46,072 nt of DNA, taken from assembly GCA_027490755.1 (NCBI GenBank), contig JAIXXL010000033.1:1-46072 (forward strand), in the 5' to 3' direction. Shown piece by piece: positions 31,631 through 40,146 of this stretch (positions are counted from its first letter, which is position 1; every line of letters begins with the position of its first letter). The notes beneath the pieces are model-generated. The model was given only the letters and a program-made list of their open reading frames with translations, searched no databases and was not told where the DNA came from. The stretch is from Betaproteobacteria bacterium. Lineage in GTDB: Bacteria; Pseudomonadota; Gammaproteobacteria; Burkholderiales; UBA3065. A program made the translations under genes and the position numbers.

Positions 31631-31858
31631 ATGCACCGTTTACCGAGGATCGGCAACACCCGGATTGCCCGCGAACTGCTGGCGATGGCCGAGCGCGGTC
31701 ATCGGATCGAACCGGGACTGCTGGTCTTTGCTATGCAGGAGGACTGGACCGGTATCGACTGCAGCCGGCCTGCGCTGGCGGCAATTGACTTGCTGATCGC
31801 CGCCGAAGAGACGGACCGGCTGCTGACGCGCCTGTGCCGCCGTACCCCCCCCTGTTGA
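31631..31858 (+). CDS. Small hypothetical cargo protein
   Basis: A 75-residue protein starting MHRLPRIGNTRIARELLAMA. It is helical and Arg/Leu-rich with no membrane segment (ALAAIDLLIAAEETDRLLTR). No family was recognised. The ribosome site is weak, so expression is uncertain. It is the first plus-strand gene of the cargo block, 155 bases after the putative small RNA terminator. Bases 31859-32024 after it are AT-richer and may hold the promoter of the following genes, but no convincing -35/-10 pair was found. Confidence 0.5.
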   Translation: MHRLPRIGNTRIARELLAMAERGHRIEPGLLVFAMQEDWTGIDCSRPALAAIDLLIAAEETDRLLTRLCRRTPPC

Positions 31859-32051
31859 AATTCGCGGCGAAGAAAAAACGCTAGCCGGTGACGGTCTTTT
31901 GCCAAAGGCCCAGACTTTTGAGGTACCGGTGATCAGCCATCTCACGTCAAAATTGCGTTCCGAAATTGACCTTCTAACTTTTAATGTCTTGCTTTACGGA
32001 AAGTAAGCGTACAGGTATGCTCATATGCTGACACTTTCCGGGGAAACGGTG

Positions 32052-32276
32052 ATGCAAGGTCCGATTCAGGCGCATCTGCTCGACCAGATGCGCGGCGACT
32101 TACATGAAACGCGGCAGGCGTTGTCGCGTCTGAACTTCAAGGTCAACGAGATCGGGGCGGTGTTTGCCGACTCGGGGCTGCGAGAGCATGTCGCCTCGAT
32201 CAAGCCCTGGCTGATCCTGCTGGCGTTGCAGGGATTTGCCAACATCGTCCTGCTGGCCGCGATTGCCTTGCGCTGA
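32052..32276 (+). CDS. Small one-TM membrane protein
   Basis: A 74-residue protein (MQGPIQAHLLDQMRGDLHET) with an N-terminal amphipathic helix of heptad character and one C-terminal transmembrane helix (LILLALQGFANIVLLAAIAL). GGGGA stands about 10 bases before the ATG at 32052; an ATG at 32025 would add nine residues. It ends 10 bases before the globin gene, so they are probably one operon. It may anchor a partner at the inner membrane; no family was recognised. Confidence 0.6.
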   Translation: MQGPIQAHLLDQMRGDLHETRQALSRLNFKVNEIGAVFADSGLREHVASIKPWLILLALQGFANIVLLAAIALR

Positions 32277-32286
32277 GTAGCCGTCG

Positions 32287-32649
32287 ATGAACCAGTCGCT
32301 GTTCGACAAATACGGCGGCGTGCCGGTGGTCACCGGGATCGTCCGCGACTTCTACAAGCGCGCGTTACGTCGGCCCAACTTGCGGCGCTATTTCATGACG
32401 ATGGATCGCAAGCAGTTGTCGATCCACCACGCCGCACTGGTAGCGCTGGCCATGGGCAAGCCGCCGCCCAACTACGATCCGCAGACGCTGCATGAGGCCC
32501 ATCTGTCCGTGGCTGTCACCGGGACGTCGTTTGACCTGATGGTCACCCTGCTGGTTGAGGCCATGGCCAGTGCCGGCGTCAGCCTGCACGACCGAGCCGA
32601 GGTCAGACGCCGGCTGGTGGCCGTGCGAAGCGAGATCGTCAGCCGCTAA
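32287..32649 (+). CDS. Truncated haemoglobin (group I type)
   Basis: A 120-residue truncated globin. SLFDKYGGVPVVTGIVRDFY at the start and RRPNLRRYF are typical of 2-on-2 globins; the proximal (F8) His is probably His72 in EAHLSVAVT, and His47/His48 lie in the E-helix region. Such proteins bind O2 or NO through haem in the cytoplasm, or act in a signalling or detoxifying role. It is cargo in a prophage, next to a small membrane protein. The length is near the family norm, and haem binding is likely but not proven. Confidence 0.85.
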   Translation: MNQSLFDKYGGVPVVTGIVRDFYKRALRRPNLRRYFMTMDRKQLSIHHAALVALAMGKPPPNYDPQTLHEAHLSVAVTGTSFDLMVTLLVEAMASAGVSLHDRAEVRRRLVAVRSEIVSR

Positions 32650-32705
32650 CCCATCAGAGGAAGCTTCATCCAATCGGCTGCGGCAAACTTGCAACGAGAA
32701 TTCCG

Positions 32706-33011
32706 ATGTCCCATGTGCGGCGTGTGCTGATGGAGATCCTGTACGACGACTGCGAGGTGCGCGCACCGTACATCTGTTTACTTAAGGCCCTCGTCGATAC
32801 CGAGTCCGACGCTCAGCGCCCGCATGCGTTTTTCGATGGTGTTCGTGTCCGCCGCGGCACGCTCTACACGCTTGGCACCGACGAGGTGTTTTGGTTGCAG
32901 CCGTCCGAAGCCGATCCCGAGCAGTTATTAATCATGAGCGACCGACTGCGGGAGAATTTGCTGGACTTGCTGGCATTGCATCCGATGTATGCGATCTGGT
33001 TCGGCCAATGA
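32706..33011 (+). CDS. Hypothetical cargo protein
   Basis: A 101-residue protein beginning MSHVRRVLMEILYDDCEVRA. It alternates short hydrophobic strands (APYICLLKALV; TLYTLGTDEVFWLQ) and helices (LRENLLDLLALHPMYAIWF). No family was recognised. It follows the globin gene by 56 bases on the same strand and probably shares its transcript. Its last 148 bases run antisense to the extended 3' end of the HNH gene. Confidence 0.55.
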   Translation: MSHVRRVLMEILYDDCEVRAPYICLLKALVDTESDAQRPHAFFDGVRVRRGTLYTLGTDEVFWLQPSEADPEQLLIMSDRLRENLLDLLALHPMYAIWFGQ

Positions 33012-33394
33012 GCTGTTTGTTGCCGCCTCGCGCGCAGGCGCGCCGCTTCCCGTTCCGTGATCGTTTTGACCCGGTGGCACTCATCGCAGAGCGCCTGCAG
33101 GTTATCCATCGCGTCGGACCCACCTGCCGACTTGGGCAGGATGTGGTCCACCTGGCATGCAGGGGTGATGCGGCCGGTGACGAAGCATCGCTGGCAAAGA
33201 CCCGCGTCGCGGGAGAGGACCTTTTGCCGCAGCTTCGCCCACTTCCAACCGTAGCCGCGCTCGGATGCATTGCCGCGCTTCGGGTCCCAGCCGTGAGTGT
33301 CGGCGTCGGACAGATGGCGGTCGCAGTAGCCGCGCTCGCTCGCCAAGCGCATGCAGCCAATATGGCGGCAGAGCGAGTGCCATTTGGTGGTCAT
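32864..33394 (-). CDS. HNH endonuclease with an unusual antisense C-terminal extension
   Basis: A 176-residue protein. The HNH core is clear: CQRC, VDHILPKSAGG (Asp-His), DNLQALCDECH (Asn and final His), KT. An N-terminal Cys/His cluster (CRHIGCMR; YCDRH) probably holds another zinc. HNH proteins beside terminase genes help cos cleavage in HK97-like phages. The last ~50 residues (NASKSSKFSRSRSLMINNCS and beyond) lie opposite the coding part of the cargo gene at 32706-33011 and have no homologous look, as if the normal stop was lost when cargo arrived. Confidence 0.8.
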   Translation of the reverse strand: MTTKWHSLCRHIGCMRLASERGYCDRHLSDADTHGWDPKRGNASERGYGWKWAKLRQKVLSRDAGLCQRCFVTGRITPACQVDHILPKSAGGSDAMDNLQALCDECHRVKTITEREAARLRARRQQTAHWPNQIAYIGCNASKSSKFSRSRSLMINNCSGSASDGCNQNTSSVPSV

Positions 33395-33961
33395 CGGATT
33401 TTAATAGGAAAAAAATCGCAGTGGATTGAAATGTCGGCGCGCGTGCCGCGAAGCTGCGGGACGTTCCTCTGAGCAGACTTCTGCTTCTTTGAATAGAAAC
33501 GTGGCACTAAATCGGCGGCCGCTTGTCTCCTTGGAAAGGCGATATTCAGGTTCAGCAGCATCAGGTGCGTCGCTGACGCGTCAGCATCTTACGGGCTCGC
33601 CTTGCGACAGATTTCTGATAGTTTTCCGTCTTCTGGCATCCCGTATGTCCTCCAGTATGTCTGGTTGCCCGCCTTAACATACGGACAAGATCAGCATATC
33701 GAGGCCCGATACCGCTGCTTACTTCGGTCTGCGACCGCTAAGTATTGACTCGATGGCTCTTGCTGTTCAGGCAAATGTTTGAGATGGCGCAAGTGCCTCG
33801 GCGTTTGCGAGAACGATGATCAAACCGCATTGACAAAATCATCCCCTATGGGAATTCGAAGCGAAATGCACAACGGAATGGTGTTCAACCGTGCCGTTGA
33901 CGCCTAGGACAATCAGCGAGACACGAGCTCGTCGCAACTGGATTAAAAAAGAGGCAGGTCA
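33395..33961. other. Non-coding stretch upstream of the GGDEF-EAL gene
   Basis: About 570 bases, less GC-rich than the phage genes. Short open frames are present but have no ribosome sites or protein-like composition. No clear promoter, RNA or repeat was recognised. It must contain the promoters of the HNH gene (minus) and of the GGDEF-EAL gene (plus). Confidence 0.5.
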
Positions 33962-36535
33962 ATGGCCGACCAATCTACCGTCAGACCGCAGTCTATCGAC
34001 ACCCTCTCGCGTCAACTCGCGCAGTGCGAACGCGCGCTGACAGACGCACAGGAAACCCTCGTCACCAATCGTCAAAAATTTCGCGACACCTTCGATAACG
34101 CCGCCATTGGACTGGCACATTTATCGTGCAGCGGCCAATGGATCCGCGTAAATCCAGCGCTATGCGAGATCTTGGGCTTCTCGGAATCCGAACTGCTAAC
34201 GATGACGTTTTGCGATGTTACCCACCCTGAAGATCTTGAAATGGACCAGGCCCAGACGGACCGGCTGCTGGCAGGCGAGATCGCCCGTTATACGATCGAG
34301 AAGCGCTACGTGCGCAAGAACGGCACACCGCTCTGGGTCCGGCTACATGCAGCGCTGGTGCGCACTTCGGACGACAAACCCAGTTACTTCGTGGCCGTCG
34401 TTGAGAACATCGATGAACGCAAGCAGGTCGAGCGCGCGTTAATGCTGGGCCGACAGCGCCATGAAATCGTGCTCAGCGCAGCCCGTCTGGGCGTATTCGA
34501 TTTTTTCGGCGACGGCGATCCACGTAATTACTGGTCATACTGGGTCAGGCGTCACTTCGGCATCGACGATCACTCGGCGCTTGACTATGCCCGCTTCGCA
34601 CGGCTGTTCCACACCGATGACTGGCCTTACGTGGAGCGCGAACTGACGCGATGCATGAAAGAACCAGGTAGTCGTTATCAGGTCGAGTACCGAACTATCG
34701 GTGAGCAAGATCGCATCCTGCGCTGGATCGAGGCCAGCGGCCAGTCCCTCTATGACTCGGAAGAAGGCGCCATCCGCCTGTGTGGCACGACGCTCGACAT
34801 CACCGCCCGCAAAATCGCTGAGCTGGCCCTACAGGTGCGTGAAGCACGGTTTCGCAAGGTGTTCGACAATATCCCTGATGTCGTCGTCATTTATGATCGC
34901 GACCTGCGCATTCGGTATGTCAATCCGGTGACCACCTGCACCACAGGGCTACCGCCGGCGGCCTTCATCGGAAAAACAGAAGCCGAAGTTTTTCCCACGG
35001 GGCTGATCGCCTCATGGCAGCCGGCACTCAAGACAGCACTTCGCGAAGAGAAAACGACCTCGATCGACGTGGCGCTGCCATTGAAATCCGGCATTCGCCA
35101 TTGCCATATTACATACGTACCGCTGACCGATGATGCTGGTCAAGTTGTCGAAATTATGGGCATCACCCATGACTTCACCGACCGAAAAAATGCACAGGAG
35201 CAGGCACTGCGTGCGGCGTTACACGACCCGCTGACGGGTTTACCTAACCGCATCCTGTTGTTTGAATACTCAGCCCACATTTTCGACCATGCAGTGCGCC
35301 AGCATCATATGGGTGCCGTAATGTACATCGACCTCGACCGGTTCAAGCAGATCAACGACTTGCACGGACACGAGGTCGGCGATCAACTTCTGGTAGAAGT
35401 CGTCGGACGCATCCGGAACATCATTCGCCGAGGCGACCTGCTGTTCCGCCTCGGCGGTGATGAATTCCTTGTAATGTTGCCGGAAATCACTGGCGAAAGT
35501 GAATCAGCGCAGATCGCCGACCGGCTGGTCGCTGCATTAGCCGAGCCGTACACCGTTGAACCATTGTCGTTGCTCGCCTCAGCCTCGATCGGCATCAGCC
35601 TGTTTCCATCCGACGGCCACGACATCCACGAGCTTGTTCGAGCCAGCGATAGTGCTATGTACTTGGCCAAGCACAGTGGTAAAAATACCTGGCGCTTTTT
35701 TTCACATGCGCTTTCAACAGCCGCGCGCAAAACAATCGAATTACAGAACCACATCCGCGGCGCGTTGGCCCGTAACGAGTTCGAGTTGGTCTACCAGCCT
35801 GTGATCGATATTGCCACCGGCAGCGTGTGCGCAGCTGAGGCATTGCTTCGCTGGCCTGCTGGGAATACCGGTCCGGAAGAATTCGTCCCGGCTGCTGAAG
35901 TCGTCGGGCAGATCGTGTCGATCGGTGACTGGGTGATCGACCGCGCGTGCCAGACCCATCGCGACTGGCTCGATGCGGGCCTGCCTGCTGTCCCGGTCGC
36001 AGTCAACGTATCGGCGCTCCAGCTACGCCAGCGCGATTTCCTCAGCAAGTTGCACGACACCCTACACCGCCATCGCCTACCGCCGTCAGCGCTGCAACTG
36101 GAGTTGACAGAGACGGCTGTTCTCGAAGACGAGGCGCTGGCCATTGGCCTGCTACGCCAATTTCGGTCTGACGGCATCCGTATCCTGCTCGACGATTTCG
36201 GGACTGGCTACTCAAGCCTTGCGTACTTAACAAAGCTCCCGATCGATAAAATCAAGATCGACAAATCATTCGTGCAAACGGTCGAATCAGACGAAGCCTG
36301 CCGCGCAGTCACCGAGGCAATCGTCGCCATCGCACGGCGTTTGAAGCTCGAAATCGTCGCCGAAGGGATTGAGACGCACGAAGTGCTGCAAACGATGCTG
36401 GAGCTGGGTTGCCACCAGATTCAGGGTTACCTTATTTCGCATGCCTGCGCAGCAGACAAATTCGCTACTTGCCTGCGGGAAGGCTTGATGCCGCAAATGC
36501 TGGCGCGCTCGAAACTGGCATTACACCCAATGTAG
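33962..36535 (+). CDS. PAS-PAS-PAS-GGDEF-EAL cyclic-di-GMP enzyme
   Basis: An 857-residue signalling protein, cytoplasmic by sequence (no membrane segment). An N-terminal coiled coil (about 10-35) is followed by three PAS domains (about 40-160, 165-285, 295-405). The GGDEF domain has RLGGDEF near residue 500 and DPLTGLPNR near 420. The EAL domain has AEALLRW near 625, ETAVLEDE, DDFGTGYSSL, KIDKSFV, EGIET and QGYL. Both catalytic motifs look intact, so it may make and degrade c-di-GMP, steering biofilm, motility or surface traits. It is prophage cargo with lower GC than its neighbours and stands alone between HNH and the Q-like gene. The sensed signal is unknown. Confidence 0.93.
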   Translation: MADQSTVRPQSIDTLSRQLAQCERALTDAQETLVTNRQKFRDTFDNAAIGLAHLSCSGQWIRVNPALCEILGFSESELLTMTFCDVTHPEDLEMDQAQTDRLLAGEIARYTIEKRYVRKNGTPLWVRLHAALVRTSDDKPSYFVAVVENIDERKQVERALMLGRQRHEIVLSAARLGVFDFFGDGDPRNYWSYWVRRHFGIDDHSALDYARFARLFHTDDWPYVERELTRCMKEPGSRYQVEYRTIGEQDRILRWIEASGQSLYDSEEGAIRLCGTTLDITARKIAELALQVREARFRKVFDNIPDVVVIYDRDLRIRYVNPVTTCTTGLPPAAFIGKTEAEVFPTGLIASWQPALKTALREEKTTSIDVALPLKSGIRHCHITYVPLTDDAGQVVEIMGITHDFTDRKNAQEQALRAALHDPLTGLPNRILLFEYSAHIFDHAVRQHHMGAVMYIDLDRFKQINDLHGHEVGDQLLVEVVGRIRNIIRRGDLLFRLGGDEFLVMLPEITGESESAQIADRLVAALAEPYTVEPLSLLASASIGISLFPSDGHDIHELVRASDSAMYLAKHSGKNTWRFFSHALSTAARKTIELQNHIRGALARNEFELVYQPVIDIATGSVCAAEALLRWPAGNTGPEEFVPAAEVVGQIVSIGDWVIDRACQTHRDWLDAGLPAVPVAVNVSALQLRQRDFLSKLHDTLHRHRLPPSALQLELTETAVLEDEALAIGLLRQFRSDGIRILLDDFGTGYSSLAYLTKLPIDKIKIDKSFVQTVESDEACRAVTEAIVAIARRLKLEIVAEGIETHEVLQTMLELGCHQIQGYLISHACAADKFATCLREGLMPQMLARSKLALHPM

Positions 36536-36805
36536 CGAGCGACCATCGATAACCTGCCGTGCAGATCGGATCGGAGCGACACCAGCCTCGGCAGCCATAG
36601 TGGCTATCCTGTTCTATGCACGCAGCGTTACGACGCAGGAATTACTGGCAGCGGTCACTGACTTAAAAACGTCACGGGTGGCGAAATCCGATGGTCAGAA
36701 CCGATCTTCGGAACTGTGAAACGATTAACCAGCAAAGCGGCCTAGCCGGCTGCTGGAAAAATCGCCGGAGTGACCGAACTTGCATGGGTGGCCGCTATTT
36801 TCATC
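36536..36805. other. Non-coding stretch between convergent GGDEF-EAL and Q-like genes
   Basis: About 270 bases with no recognisable gene. No strong terminator was found for either gene. AGTGTCCGGA-like and TCCGGACAC arms at 36810-36855 form an inverted repeat that already lies in the Q-like 3' end. Confidence 0.5.
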
Positions 36806-37225
36806 CTAGGTGTCCGGACCGTCCAATGTTTTTTTGTCCGATCCTATCCGGACACGCGCCTGCTCGTCAGCGCGCGCAAGCGACTGCGACAGCCTCCACG
36901 CGCGACGGGCGAAGCGACGGACCTTCACGTAGAACGTCGACCGGGCCACGCCCATGTCGGCGGCAACGGTCTTGATGTTCCTCGCACGCTTGATGTAGAA
37001 GACCATGAAGGCCTCGGCATCGGCGTCATCCATGGCGCGCAGCGCCCGTACGGCCGTGTTGAACCACGCCAGCTCGGCGCTCAGTCGCGCATCGGGCGGC
37101 TCCTTGACCTTGGCCGGCTGCATGCGCGCCAGCAGGTTGCCGGCGGCGGGCCGCACGTAAAAGCGACGGGTCGCGCACCAGCGCACCCATGCCTCGACGA
37201 ACGCATGCAGTTCCTGGTCACTCAT
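36806..37225 (-). CDS. Putative late-gene regulator (antitermination Q-like)
   Basis: A 139-residue protein (MSDQELHAFVEAWVRWCATR; FYVRPAAGNLLARMQP). The C-terminal half carries a helix-turn-helix (RNIKTVAADMGVARSTFYVK) followed by a basic helix, a plan found in Q-like and other late regulators at the end of phage early operons. It ends the leftward early operon, and the late genes lie further on in the same direction. DNA binding is well supported, antitermination is inference. Its ATG overlaps the VRR-NUC stop by four bases. Confidence 0.6.
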   Translation of the reverse strand: MSDQELHAFVEAWVRWCATRRFYVRPAAGNLLARMQPAKVKEPPDARLSAELAWFNTAVRALRAMDDADAEAFMVFYIKRARNIKTVAADMGVARSTFYVKVRRFARRAWRLSQSLARADEQARVRIGSDKKTLDGPDT

Positions 37226-37521
37226 GCCCGGGTCCGGCCTTTCGTCGCGGTCAGCAGCCGGCGCGCCGCGTCTTCCGAATCGATGACCTCGACCTGTCCG
37301 GCCCACGACCGGTGCCAGCGCTGCTGGTCGGGCGTCAGGCGCCTTGCCGATGCCGGCCGGCCGGCATCCTTGACCTCGACGAGCAAATTGACGCCCCCGT
37401 ACCCGACCAGGAGGTCCGGACAACCGCGCCCGACGGTATGCAACAGCTGCACGGAGGCGCCGGCGGCGCGTAACGCCGCAACGATGGCCCGCTGGTTGTC
37501 GTCTGTACGCGCCGCCCGCAT
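37222..37521 (-). CDS. VRR-NUC domain nuclease
   Basis: A 99-residue PD-(D/E)xK nuclease of the VRR-NUC type common in phage early operons. TDDNQRAIVAALRAAG opens the domain; the active site has CPDLLVG (Pro35-Asp36) and LLVEVK (Glu49, Lys51), then LTPDQQRWHRSWAGQVEVID. It probably cuts branched DNA such as Holliday junctions, doing the job of RusA in this region. The start at 37521 overlaps the previous stop by one base (TGATG). Confidence 0.85.
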   Translation of the reverse strand: MRAARTDDNQRAIVAALRAAGASVQLLHTVGRGCPDLLVGYGGVNLLVEVKDAGRPASARRLTPDQQRWHRSWAGQVEVIDSEDAARRLLTATKGRTRA

Positions 37522-37748
37522 CACCGGCTCCCGTGGTGCTGCCGGCGATGCCATGCATTGACCCATGCCACCATTGCCAGGGCCGCATCCCGCCCGTCGA
37601 TAGCGGCCAACCGCCGGTAGGCAGCCTGCCGCACGTGCCGCGGGGCCTGCGCCAGCCACCGTGCTCGGCAGCAGGGGCGCGTCATCATGTACTGGCCGCA
37701 CCGCGCACTCGTGCACAACGCACACCAGGTGATCGCCGCGGGGCTCAT
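37521..37748 (-). CDS. Small Cys-rich phage protein
   Basis: A 75-residue protein with Cys at 9, 12, 17 and a CC pair around 26-27 (WCALCTSARCGQYMMTRPCC), likely binding zinc, followed by a basic helix (RHVRQAAYRRLAAIDGRDAA). It sits between primase-helicase and VRR-NUC with overlapping codons on both sides, so it is truly part of the operon. No named function was recognised; it may assist replication. Confidence 0.65.
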   Translation of the reverse strand: MSPAAITWCALCTSARCGQYMMTRPCCRARWLAQAPRHVRQAAYRRLAAIDGRDAALAMVAWVNAWHRRQHHGSR

Positions 37749-39463
37749 CAACCGGCTTCCTTTGCTTCGTACCGCGCCTGGGTGAACGCCGGATGGTCGT
37801 GATATTGGCCGCAGTTCCTCGCGTAGCGAAGCAGGACCGCGCCGACTCGTCCATTGGCCTTCTTGCGCACTTTCTGCACGTGCACCTGCACTTCGGCCGT
37901 CTCGGCATTCGGGTCGCGCCAGATGGTCAGGCAATTGTCGGCCTTGTTGCGCCAGTGCGCGCTGCCGGCGACATCGTAGGGCGTCGGGACCGGGTAGCGT
38001 CCGTCGTTCCCCTTCTGCAGCTTCGTCGGATGGGCGACGATCCAGACATGGATGCCGTGGGTACGCGCGAAGGCACGGACCTTCGACAGGCTCTGCGAGA
38101 TGTGCTCGGTCTCCGACAACTGCGCCGCGCGCGAGTGGTCGATCTCGTTCCACGGGTCGATCACGAAGCCGCGGATGCCGTGCCGCAGGACCAGTTGCCG
38201 GCTAACGGACAGCAGCTCCTCCACGGTCGGCATGGCAGGCTGGACGAACGTGATGTGCGCGTCGATCCAGGCCAGCGCATCGCGCGCTTCCGCCAGGCTC
38301 ATCCTGTGCGCGCGTCCGGCGGCAAACGGCTTGCCGACGAATTTTTCGGCAAGTTTTTCTGCGTGATACTTCGGCGGCTGGTTCTCCGGGCTGAACATCC
38401 CGAAGGTCCAGCCGTACAGGCGGGCGAGGTTGACGACGAGCGCGTCGAGCCATTCGCTCTTGCCATGGCCGGGAATGCCGGTCACCAGCGTCCATTCGCC
38501 GGGCAGGACCCGGTAGCAGTCATCCATCGATGCCCAGCCGGTCGAGACGCCCTGCTCGATCCCGTGGTCATAGTCGTATTCGAGCTCGGCCAGCAAGTCG
38601 CCCGGGCGCAGCGTGCCTTCGATCGGCACCGGGCGGGCATCGTCGATCAACCGGCGCAGTGCGGCGGGACCGAGGGCCAGCAAGACGTCGTTGGCGTCCT
38701 TGCAGCCTTCGGGCCAGCTGACGGTCCAGCACTTTTCCGGCCCCAGCCGCCGCACCAGTTCCTGCGCCAGCCGCTGGCCGGGTGGGTCGGCGTCGACCGC
38801 GATGACGTGCCGCGCCACGCCGGCCAACAGCACGTCGGACAGGAAGTCGAACTTGGTTTCATAGGCGCGCGTGTCGGGTGTCGGCGCGCCGTCGGGAACC
38901 GACACGCAGGAGACGATGCCGGCCACCTCGACGGCCAGCTTGTCCATTTCCCCCTCGACCCAGACCAGCCGCTCGGCGTCGATGTCGTCAAGGCCGTACA
39001 GGATGCGCTGGGCGCCGGCATGCATGCGGAAGAGCTTGTCGCGGGTGCGGTACTTGACGTTGACGGTCTGGCCGGCGCGCAGATAGGGGAAGGCGATACA
39101 GCCGCGCTCGCCGTCGACCTGCGGGAACCAGGCGGTGGCCTTGACGATGCCGTTGCGTTCGATAACCGCCGGCGGGATGCCGCGGCCGGCGAACCAGGCG
39201 ACGACGTCGTCGCCGGGAACCGACGGCGGCAGCGGCTGCGGCTTGACGAAGACCTTCGGCGGCCGCGAGGCCTGCTGCTCGCCGCCCTTCAGGGTGCCCG
39301 ACCAGCCGCAATGCCAGCAGTTCCAGATGCCTTCATCGACGTTGACGGACAGGCACGGCAGGCGGCTTTTCTTTCGCTGCGGCGAACAGTGCGGGCACAG
39401 GGCCTTGACCTGTGGGCCGCGGCGACTGCCGACGTCGATCCCGAAGTCAGCGAAGCTTTTCAA
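37748..39463 (-). CDS. DNA primase-helicase (T7 gp4-like)
   Basis: A 571-residue replication enzyme. Zinc-binding primase part: Cys23/Cys26 (ALCPHC) and Cys49/Cys52 (WNCWHC). TOPRIM: VWVEGEMDKLAVEV and HVIAVDADPPGQRL. DnaB-type helicase: Walker A GIPGHGKS at about 326-333, Walker B GFVIDPWNEI, and WIVAHPTK. It should make primers and unwind the fork. A TTG at 39463 is chosen as start: GGAG lies seven bases before it, it overlaps the previous stop (TTGA), and the protein sequence begins sensibly KSFADFGID. An ATG at 39556 would need an unlikely long overlap. Confidence 0.9.
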   Translation of the reverse strand: MKSFADFGIDVGSRRGPQVKALCPHCSPQRKKSRLPCLSVNVDEGIWNCWHCGWSGTLKGGEQQASRPPKVFVKPQPLPPSVPGDDVVAWFAGRGIPPAVIERNGIVKATAWFPQVDGERGCIAFPYLRAGQTVNVKYRTRDKLFRMHAGAQRILYGLDDIDAERLVWVEGEMDKLAVEVAGIVSCVSVPDGAPTPDTRAYETKFDFLSDVLLAGVARHVIAVDADPPGQRLAQELVRRLGPEKCWTVSWPEGCKDANDVLLALGPAALRRLIDDARPVPIEGTLRPGDLLAELEYDYDHGIEQGVSTGWASMDDCYRVLPGEWTLVTGIPGHGKSEWLDALVVNLARLYGWTFGMFSPENQPPKYHAEKLAEKFVGKPFAAGRAHRMSLAEARDALAWIDAHITFVQPAMPTVEELLSVSRQLVLRHGIRGFVIDPWNEIDHSRAAQLSETEHISQSLSKVRAFARTHGIHVWIVAHPTKLQKGNDGRYPVPTPYDVAGSAHWRNKADNCLTIWRDPNAETAEVQVHVQKVRKKANGRVGAVLLRYARNCGQYHDHPAFTQARYEAKEAG

Positions 39464-40146
39464 AGGACCGGCTCCAGCCTGCCCGCCCCCAGGTGCCTGC
39501 TGCCGGGCGGAGCAGTGGTTTTCGTGCTGGCGTTCGGATAGAAACTCTGCCAGCAATTGAGGATCGCCTCGTCGACGAGCCGCACCGGGTCATGCCCTTG
39601 CCCGACGAGCTTGGTCAGCCGGTTGAGCGCCAGCTTGGCCGTGTAGTCGGTGAGCGGCTTTTTGATCGCACGGCGATGGTCGATCCATGCCTGCCACACG
39701 GCCGGCGCCAGGAACGCGGGCAGTGCAACGGCGGGAAGATCTGTTTTGTTTCTTTCGTTTCCGTGTCCCGATTTCGGGTCACTTTGCCGTTCTTTTCGGG
39801 TGGCTTCGACGGGCACAAGCGATCCGTTTTCGGGTGCCTTGGTATCCGTTTTTGGTAGTGTTCCGTGGTCGGAGGCCGTCGGCAGGGCCAGCCGGTAGAC
39901 GACGATCTGACCCGTGGCGCCGCGGCGCTCGCCGGAATCGGCGATCAACCCGGCCTCTTTCAGGCGCCGCAGGTTGATGTAGACGGTTTTCGTGTTCTGC
40001 TGGGTCGTCTCCTCAAGGTAGGCCGCCGACGGCCAGCACAGGCCGGTGACGGCGTCGGCGCAGTTGGCAAGCACCGTCAGCAGGTGCTTCGACGATGCGT
40101 TCGGCGCGGTCTGCTTGAGTGCCCAGGTAATGGCCTCGACGCTCAC
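39460..40146 (-). CDS. Winged-helix replication protein (phage O-like)
   Basis: A 228-residue protein with an N-terminal winged-helix domain (VEAITWALKQTAPNASSKHL; LCWPSAAYLEETTQQNTKTV; RLKEAGLIADSGER). Such proteins open the phage origin or recruit the helicase. The C-terminal part (AVWQAWIDHRRAIKKPLTDY) resembles the helicase-interaction region of O-like proteins. A GTG at 40146 fits: it overlaps the prior gene by GTGA and a GGAGAG stands upstream. Possible origin repeats inside the gene were not found. Confidence 0.75.
   Translation of the reverse strand: MSVEAITWALKQTAPNASSKHLLTVLANCADAVTGLCWPSAAYLEETTQQNTKTVYINLRRLKEAGLIADSGERRGATGQIVVYRLALPTASDHGTLPKTDTKAPENGSLVPVEATRKERQSDPKSGHGNERNKTDLPAVALPAFLAPAVWQAWIDHRRAIKKPLTDYTAKLALNRLTKLVGQGHDPVRLVDEAILNCWQSFYPNASTKTTAPPGSRHLGAGRLEPVL

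Noticed and set aside
33426..33677. An 83-codon frame between HNH and the GGDEF-EAL gene
   Set aside because: No ribosome site, odd composition and no recognisable pattern; the stretch is better treated as non-coding.
36810..36855. Inverted repeat GTGTCCGGA / TCCGGACAC at the end of the Q-like gene
   Set aside because: The long loop and the lack of a T run after the stem on the minus strand do not support a terminator; coding constraint is enough to explain it.
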